This document shows positions 9,365 to 13,871 of a stretch of DNA of 13,871 nucleotides, piece after piece. A program made the position numbers and the translations under genes. How positions within the stretch are numbered: position 1 is the first letter of the stretch; the number at the start of each line of letters is the position of its first letter. The stretch lies in the NCBI GenBank assembly GCA_031273385.1, contig JAISRY010000017.1, positions 1-13,871 of the forward strand. The letters run 5' to 3'. The notes under the pieces are model-generated. The model was given only the letters and a program-made list of their open reading frames with translations, was not told where the DNA came from and did no database searches. The DNA is from Tannerellaceae bacterium. Its GTDB lineage: Bacteria > Bacteroidota > Bacteroidia > Bacteroidales > Tannerellaceae.

Positions 9365-9466
9365 TACACAATAGTGTAGCTCCGGCTACACAATTGTGTA
9401 GTCGGGGCTACACAGTTGTCTGTCTCCAGCTACACAACTGTGTACGTCCGGCTATACTATTGTGCC
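9365..9466. repeat. Array B: five palindromic 14-bp cores at an exact 22-bp period
   Basis: Cores lie at 9365-9378, 9387-9400, 9409-9422, 9431-9444 and 9453-9466. The consensus is TACACAATTGTGTA, a perfect palindrome in the second copy, which extends to 16 bp (9386-9401). The first and fourth copies keep complementary arms with different centres; the third and fifth are degenerate in the right half. The 8-bp spacers are related (GCTCCGGC, GTCGGGGC, TCTCCAGC, CGTCCGGC). The sequence is unrelated to array A although the two are only 14 bp apart and share the period. Confidence 0.95.
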
Positions 9467-9535
9467 GTTTTCCATTTTAGGAACGTGAAATAAATAACCT
9501 ATAATGATTGAATTTAAAATGATTAAATTTTGCGA

Positions 9536-9555
9536 GGCATTCCTGACGGAATGCC
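9536..9555. other. Perfect 8-bp stem, 4-nt loop hairpin
   Basis: GGCATTCC (9536-9543) and GGAATGCC (9548-9555) are exact reverse complements around TGAC. No run of T follows on either strand, so it does not look like an intrinsic terminator. It may be a structured RNA element, a binding site or a nucleoid-related palindrome. It lies upstream of the predicted -7 box of the DUF2851 gene and would not be in that transcript if the promoter call is right. Confidence 0.7.
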
Positions 9556-9676
9556 GTTCGGTAAATGCAGGCCATTACAAGTTATCTATTTTTCATCACT
9601 TATCCGATCGCGCGGGATAAACGGAACCAGGGTGTTTTTGGTTTTTTGACATTCTTCACGCGTTATCTTGGGGGGC

Positions 9677-9684
9677 TATATTTG
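9677..9684 (+). promoter_or_regulatory. Candidate -7 box for the DUF2851 gene
   Basis: TATATTTG is a perfect match to the Bacteroidetes TAnnTTTG box and would place the transcription start near 9691, about 50 nt before the ATG at 9741. A matching TTTG at the usual 19-nt spacing is not present; the nearest, at 9645-9648, is too far, so the -33 element is weak or absent. Confidence 0.45.
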
Positions 9685-9740
9685 TGGGTGTCGGTGATTA
9701 TGTGTAATATTACGCCCGATTTTGCGATCTTAACATAGTT

Positions 9741-11027
9741 ATGAAAATGGAGCGTTTATTGCATTATGTTTGGAAATACAGATTATACTCGTCCGCCGGC
9801 CTGATTACGGTTGACGGTATTCCTGTTTCCGTTATTGACCAGGGGATACACAATACGGCGGATGCCGGGCCTGACTTTTTTAATGCCAAACTGAAAATTG
9901 GCGGAACAACCTGGGTGGGCAACATCGAAATCCACAACAAAGCCTCCGACTGGATGCGGCATAACCACGATAAAAACAAAGCGTATGATTCTGTGATTCT
10001 TCACCTTGTCGAGCTATCGGACGCCAAGGTTTACCGGACGAACGGGGAGATGATCCCGCAGGCGATATTGACCGTTCCGGAGGCCGTCAGGCGTAATATC
10101 GCGTGGCTGCTTCATCGTGATACGCCTATCCCCTGCCTGCATGCCCTTTGCGAGGTCGATCCCATTTTCCATTCTTCCTGGCTGGATGCGCTGTTGAGTG
10201 AGCGGTTGGAGCGGAAGATGCTGGATATCTTCAGGCTATTGGATCTGTATGCGAACGATTGGAATGAGGTCTTTTATATTACGTTGGCGCGTAATTTCGG
10301 GTTCGGGGTCAATAGCGACGCCTTTGAGCAGTTGGCCAAAAGCCTGCCGTTGCGCTGTATCCTGAAGCAGCGGAGCAGCTGTTCGCAGGTCGAGGCGATG
10401 CTGTTTGGGCAGGCGGGGATGTTGCTGGACGAAGAAAATTGCCACTATTACAGGCTGTTGCAACAGGAATATGCCTTTCTGCGGCATAAGTTCGGGCTAC
10501 AGCCGTTGGACGCCTCGCTGTTCAGGAATTTGCGTATCCGCCCGAACAACTTCCCGCATATCAAGTTGGCTCAACTGGCCTCGATCCTGCGGGAGCATGA
10601 CACGCTGTTTTCCGTTATCCTGAACGAAGAAGATACGGCGCGGCTGAGGGGTTATTTCCGCCTTGCCCCCTCCTTTTATTGGGATACGCATTATCATTTC
10701 CGCCACGCTTCGCCGCCGAAAGAGAAGTTGCTGGGCGAAAGTGCGGTGAACATCCTGTTGATCAATACGGTCGCTCCCCTCCTTTTTGCTTTCGGGCGGA
10801 AGAACAACCTGCCGGAATATGCCGAACGCGCCATCGCCCTGTTGGAGCAGATCCCTGTGGAACAGAACTCTATCGTGTCGACGTTCAGCCGCGCGGGCAT
10901 CCGTGCCTGTCACGCCGGGGACAGCCAGGCGCTGATCCAATTGAAGCGGGAATACTGCGAGAAGAAGAAATGCCTCTATTGCCAGATCGGTTTTCAGTTG
11001 TTGAAACGTGCAAATATCTGTAAATAG
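9741..11027 (+). CDS. DUF2851 family protein
   Basis: This 428-residue cytosolic protein (no signal peptide or membrane helix) belongs to DUF2851, common in Bacteroidetes and without an assigned function. The most conserved part is N-terminal: HNTADAGPDFFNAKLKIGG (about 37-55), WVGNIEIHNKASDW (about 58-71) and YDSVILHLV. The C-terminus carries C406, C411 and C414 in CEKKKCLYCQIG, a cysteine cluster I recall as typical of the family, which might bind zinc or an Fe-S cluster. The invariant-looking D45, E63 and H65 on predicted strands resemble the spacing of a PD-(D/E)XK nuclease site with His in place of Lys; this is my inference and weak. The gene is probably transcribed from its own promoter, since the upstream operon diverges, and 88 bp separate it from the lipoprotein gene downstream. 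Confidence 0.88.
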   Translation: MKMERLLHYVWKYRLYSSAGLITVDGIPVSVIDQGIHNTADAGPDFFNAKLKIGGTTWVGNIEIHNKASDWMRHNHDKNKAYDSVILHLVELSDAKVYRTNGEMIPQAILTVPEAVRRNIAWLLHRDTPIPCLHALCEVDPIFHSSWLDALLSERLERKMLDIFRLLDLYANDWNEVFYITLARNFGFGVNSDAFEQLAKSLPLRCILKQRSSCSQVEAMLFGQAGMLLDEENCHYYRLLQQEYAFLRHKFGLQPLDASLFRNLRIRPNNFPHIKLAQLASILREHDTLFSVILNEEDTARLRGYFRLAPSFYWDTHYHFRHASPPKEKLLGESAVNILLINTVAPLLFAFGRKNNLPEYAERAIALLEQIPVEQNSIVSTFSRAGIRACHAGDSQALIQLKREYCEKKKCLYCQIGFQLLKRANICK

Positions 11028-11072
11028 ACGAAAAACTGTGGGGGAAAAGGGCGTATTGCAATGGATTTTATC

Positions 11073-11080
11073 TATTTTTG
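11073..11080 (+). promoter_or_regulatory. Candidate -7 box for the Ig-like lipoprotein gene
   Basis: TATTTTTG matches TAnnTTTG exactly and would give a start near 11087, about 30 nt before the ATG at 11116. The only nearby TTG, at 11056-11058, leaves a 14-nt spacer, shorter than usual. The lipoprotein and DUF3108 genes may therefore have their own promoter rather than relying on read-through from DUF2851. Confidence 0.4.
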
Positions 11081-11115
11081 TTCCCTGATTGATATATATA
11101 TAATGAGGAATCAGG

Positions 11116-13032
11116 ATGGTAAATCCATATACAAGAGATAGCGTAAGGGTATTAGCAGGTTTTTTTGTGTTAGCGGCCATCTATGCGTGCGCCAATATCG
11201 GAACGCCCAACGGCGGGCCGTATGACGAAACGCCTCCCCGCTTCGTCAGTAGCGTACCGGCTACCAACCAGGTCAATTACAAGGGGAAAAAGGTGGAAAT
11301 TATCTTCGATGAGCTGATACAGATCGAAAAACCCTCCGAGAATGTCATCATTACCCCCCCCCAGCTGGAAATGCCCGTCATACGCGCTTCGGGGCGTAAA
11401 GCGATCGTCGAACTGCATGATACGTTGCAGGAGAATACGACCTATACCATAGATTTTACCAATTCGATTTCCGACAATAACGAAAAGAACGCACTGGAAG
11501 GGTTCACCTTTGCGTTCTCCACCGGGGATGTCATTGATTCACTGGAGGTATCGGGTTATTTGCTGCGTGCGAGCGACCTGGAGCCGATGCCGGGGATCAC
11601 CGTCGGGCTGCATGCCAACCTGGAGGATTCCGCTTTCACGTCCGTACCCTTTCTGAGGACTTCCCGCACGAACGACAAGGGGCAGTTTACGATCCGCAAT
11701 ATCGCCCCCGGCGCCTACCGTATTTATGCGCTGCATGATATGAATAGGGATTACCGTTTCGACCAGCCGGGAGAAGAGATCGCTTTCTGCGATTCGTTGA
11801 TCGTTCCTGCGTTTGAGTTTACCTCCCGGCAGGATACGGTGTGGAAAGATTCGCTGACGGTGGATACGGTGATGACGGTTCACTATACCCGTTTTATGCC
11901 CGACGATATCGTCCTGAGGCTGTTTAAGGAGGATTTCGAGCGGCAATTCATGCAGCGGCCCGAACGTCCGGAAGAGAACCGCTTTACGTTGCATTTCAAT
12001 GCCCCCCTGGATACGCTCATATCGCCCGTTCCGCTCAACTTCACCCCCTCGGACAGCGCTTGGTATGTCGCACAATGGACGGAAGAGAAAAAGGGGATTC
12101 AATACTGGCTGACGGATTCGATGCTGTGGAAAAAGGATACGTTGCAGATAGCGGTCGATTACCTGAAAAGCGATTCGCTGAATGTGCTTCGCCCACAGAC
12201 CGATTCGCTTACGCTCGCTATCCGCCGCCGCCCTCCGGCAGGGCAAAGCAGGAGGAAGAAAGACGAACCGGAGCCGGTCGTTTTCCTCGGTATGAATAGC
12301 CGTTTGACGGGAGCGGTGAACGTGTATGATACGATCTCGGTTGTCTTTGACGAGCCGGTGATGAATGTGGATAAGGAGTGGTTTACCCTGCATCAGAAAG
12401 TCGATACGCTGTGGATGCCCGTCGAGTTCGACTTCTACCCCGACCCCGGTAATCCGCTCTGTTTCTATGTCTACCGTAAATGGAAATACGAGGAGGAGTA
12501 CAAGCTGGAGGTCGATTCGGCGACCATTTACAGTATTTACGGCAAGTGGAACAACCGTTTCAGCAATACCTTCAAGCTAAAAAAGGAAGACGAATACGGC
12601 AATCTGAGGATCTATATCAATGATGTGGATACGACGGCTTTCGTCGAGTTGCTTAATTCGAACGACGCGCCTGTGCGTAAAGTCAAGGTCAAAGATGGCG
12701 TCGTCCTCTTTATGGATCTGAAACCGGATAAATATTATGTCCGGCTGGTGGTAGACCTGAACGATAACTTCCAGTGGGATACGGGAGAGTATGCCGGAAA
12801 ACGTCAGCCGGAAGAGGTCTACTATTATCCGAAAGAGTTGGCCATTACGCAAAACTGGAACTTCGAGGAGTCGTGGTCTGTCAAATCGCAGCCCATTACC
12901 CGTCAGAAGCCTTTAAGTATCACAAAAAACAAACCGAAAGAGTCGGCAAAAAAGAAGAGGGACTACAAAGATGAGGGAAGACGGCAATCATCCGGAGGCA
13001 ATCCGATGCAAGGCATGGGCAGGCCGTTTTAG
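11116..13032 (+). CDS. Ig-like (Big_5) domain lipoprotein with two repeated modules
   Basis: This 638-residue lipoprotein has its lipobox cysteine at residue 25 (IYAC), followed by ANIGTPNGGPYDETPP, a segment I recognise from a widespread Bacteroidetes lipoprotein family of unknown function. The body appears to be two copies of a paired module. The first is a Big_5-type Ig fold (about 35-140) plus a prealbumin-like domain (about 147-235). The second is a related Ig fold (about 395-500) plus a shorter partner (about 510-590). Each partner domain carries a similar acidic loop: D208, N210, D212, D216 and D547, N549, N551, D555, E558, spaced like a calcium-binding loop. A basic, Lys/Arg-rich tail follows, in the region that overlaps the next gene. 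It is probably anchored to the outer membrane with a binding or structural role. The start chosen gives a normal lipoprotein signal; no ribosome site is evident. Confidence 0.8.
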   Translation: MVNPYTRDSVRVLAGFFVLAAIYACANIGTPNGGPYDETPPRFVSSVPATNQVNYKGKKVEIIFDELIQIEKPSENVIITPPQLEMPVIRASGRKAIVELHDTLQENTTYTIDFTNSISDNNEKNALEGFTFAFSTGDVIDSLEVSGYLLRASDLEPMPGITVGLHANLEDSAFTSVPFLRTSRTNDKGQFTIRNIAPGAYRIYALHDMNRDYRFDQPGEEIAFCDSLIVPAFEFTSRQDTVWKDSLTVDTVMTVHYTRFMPDDIVLRLFKEDFERQFMQRPERPEENRFTLHFNAPLDTLISPVPLNFTPSDSAWYVAQWTEEKKGIQYWLTDSMLWKKDTLQIAVDYLKSDSLNVLRPQTDSLTLAIRRRPPAGQSRRKKDEPEPVVFLGMNSRLTGAVNVYDTISVVFDEPVMNVDKEWFTLHQKVDTLWMPVEFDFYPDPGNPLCFYVYRKWKYEEEYKLEVDSATIYSIYGKWNNRFSNTFKLKKEDEYGNLRIYINDVDTTAFVELLNSNDAPVRKVKVKDGVVLFMDLKPDKYYVRLVVDLNDNFQWDTGEYAGKRQPEEVYYYPKELAITQNWNFEESWSVKSQPITRQKPLSITKNKPKESAKKKRDYKDEGRRQSSGGNPMQGMGRPF

Positions 13033-13864
13033 CCGCTACGCGTGTCTATGGGCGGTTTGCCTGCTGCTGTTTCCGGCCGGGACGGAGGCGCAGTGTCCGC
13101 CATGGGAAAATATGTTTTACCATGGGGAGCGGGTCGATTATGATATCTTTTTCAAGTGGGGATTGATCATGCCCAAAGCCGGGCTGGCCTCTTTCCATGT
13201 CAATAAAACGACTTACCGGCAGAATCCCGCATGGCAATACCGGTTGCTGTTCCGTACCGTCGGGGTGATCGACAAGATCTACAGGATGCGCGATACGATA
13301 ACGACCTACCTCACACCGGAATATGCGGTGCTCTTCAGCTCCAAGCGGACGAATGAAGACAACTATTTTCTGGTCGACGAGCTGACCTTTATGCCTGATC
13401 CTACGGGCAAACAGAGCCGCGTCCGTTCGCACCGCTATACCCCGACGGCGACGAAGATAGATACCCTGCTTGTTGCCGAGGGTTGCCTGTATGACCTGAT
13501 GGCTGTCGGCATGTACCTGCGTTCGATAGATTGGGAGAGGCTGAAAACGGGCGACGAGTTGCCTTTCCAGGTCGCCATGGGACGTGATATCATCCATGCC
13601 AGTTTCCGCTATACCGGCCAGGCGGTGGTGAAACCGAACGAAAACCTGGTCTACCGCGCCCGCCATTTCTATATTGATATCTATGATGATGCCTTTACCC
13701 AAAGCAAAGAGGCTGCCGAAATATGGGTAGGCGACGACGACAACCATCTCCCCATCAGGGTACGCGCCAAACTAAAGATAGGCGCCGCAGAGGTCTACTT
13801 CAAAGAGGCGCAGAACCTGCAATACCCCCTTTCCTGCCGGATCGTGATCCCTCCCAGGAAGTGA
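12971..13864 (+). CDS. DUF3108 domain exported protein
   Basis: This 297-residue protein begins with an unusually long charged leader of about 22 residues before the hydrophobic core CLWAVCLLLF; a signal peptidase I site is likely after residue 40 (TEA). The mature part opens with ENMFYHGERVDYDIFFKWG, with KAGLASFHV soon after, and ends with a strand-rich region (KLKIGAAEVYFKEAQN), all matching DUF3108, periplasmic beta-rich proteins of unknown function. The start overlaps the end of the lipoprotein gene by 62 bp. No in-frame ATG follows before the signal sequence, since the next Met is after the signal peptide, so the overlap appears real. The gene is complete, ending 7 bp before the window edge. 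It is co-transcribed and probably translationally coupled with the lipoprotein gene, so the two may work together in the cell envelope. Confidence 0.87.
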   Translation: MREDGNHPEAIRCKAWAGRFSRYACLWAVCLLLFPAGTEAQCPPWENMFYHGERVDYDIFFKWGLIMPKAGLASFHVNKTTYRQNPAWQYRLLFRTVGVIDKIYRMRDTITTYLTPEYAVLFSSKRTNEDNYFLVDELTFMPDPTGKQSRVRSHRYTPTATKIDTLLVAEGCLYDLMAVGMYLRSIDWERLKTGDELPFQVAMGRDIIHASFRYTGQAVVKPNENLVYRARHFYIDIYDDAFTQSKEAAEIWVGDDDNHLPIRVRAKLKIGAAEVYFKEAQNLQYPLSCRIVIPPRK

Positions 13865-13871
13865 GGGAGTC

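Larger units (their letters stand above)
9164..9740. other. 577-bp divergent intergenic region without a gene
   Basis: No coding sequence is supported here. The only plus-strand frame of note (9298-9480) runs through two arrays of 22-bp period, which shift frame at every unit, so it cannot be a repeat protein. From left to right the region holds the toxin-antitoxin operator and promoter, array A (9271-9350), array B (9365-9466), an AT-rich stretch with a 7-bp inverted repeat (9511-9517/9523-9529), a strong hairpin (9536-9555) and a candidate promoter for the DUF2851 gene (9677-9684). A small RNA starting within it cannot be excluded. Confidence 0.8.

Noticed and set aside
9298..9480. Open frame of 60 codons across arrays A and B
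   Set aside because: The underlying DNA repeats every 22 bp, which shifts the frame at each unit, so the open frame is a by-product of the arrays and shows no periodic protein pattern.

Overview
The window looks like a piece of a Bacteroidales chromosome. The lineage call rests on several families typical of that order (DUF4847, DUF3332, DUF2851, the Big_5-type lipoprotein), on TAnnTTTG-type -7 promoter boxes, and on the near absence of Shine-Dalgarno sequences. Tannerellaceae/Parabacteroides is my guess; the sequence alone does not prove the genus. No rRNA, tRNA, transposase, integrase or CRISPR array was seen.

Layout. (1) 1-787: an AbiEii-type nucleotidyltransferase toxin gene that has lost its 5' end, preceded by three copies of a 12-bp repeat. 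(2) 808-5921, plus strand: two small lipoprotein genes (DUF4847, DUF3332), a large secreted GH2 beta-galactosidase-type enzyme, and cutC 5 bp behind it; probably one transcription unit with a candidate promoter at 808-838. (3) 5922-6128: convergent gap holding four 15-bp repeats at an exact 21-bp period. (4) 6129-7337, minus strand: a three-gene operon encoding a membrane-anchored 2x[4Fe-4S] protein, a His-rich two-helix membrane protein and an ECF-like sigma factor, which may form a redox or metal sensing circuit. (5) 7431-9157, minus strand: an AT-richer two-gene toxin-antitoxin operon (winged-helix antitoxin and nucleotidyltransferase toxin, 7-nt overlap). Its promoter lies in a near-perfect inverted repeat of 19-bp arms, the expected autoregulatory operator. 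(6) 9164-9740: a 577-bp divergent gap with two different tandem arrays of palindromic units, both at an exact 22-bp period, and a strong hairpin. (7) 9741-13864, plus strand: a DUF2851 protein, a two-repeat Ig-like lipoprotein and an overlapping DUF3108 exported protein.

The most interesting signal is the set of three short-period arrays. Their unit sequences are unrelated, but all repeat at 21 or 22 bp with no length drift, and they flank the whole minus-strand block (sigma operon plus toxin-antitoxin operon). I do not recognise them. Period, palindromy and placement suggest DNA-protein binding arrays or a class of repeat selected on unit length rather than sequence; this part is inference.
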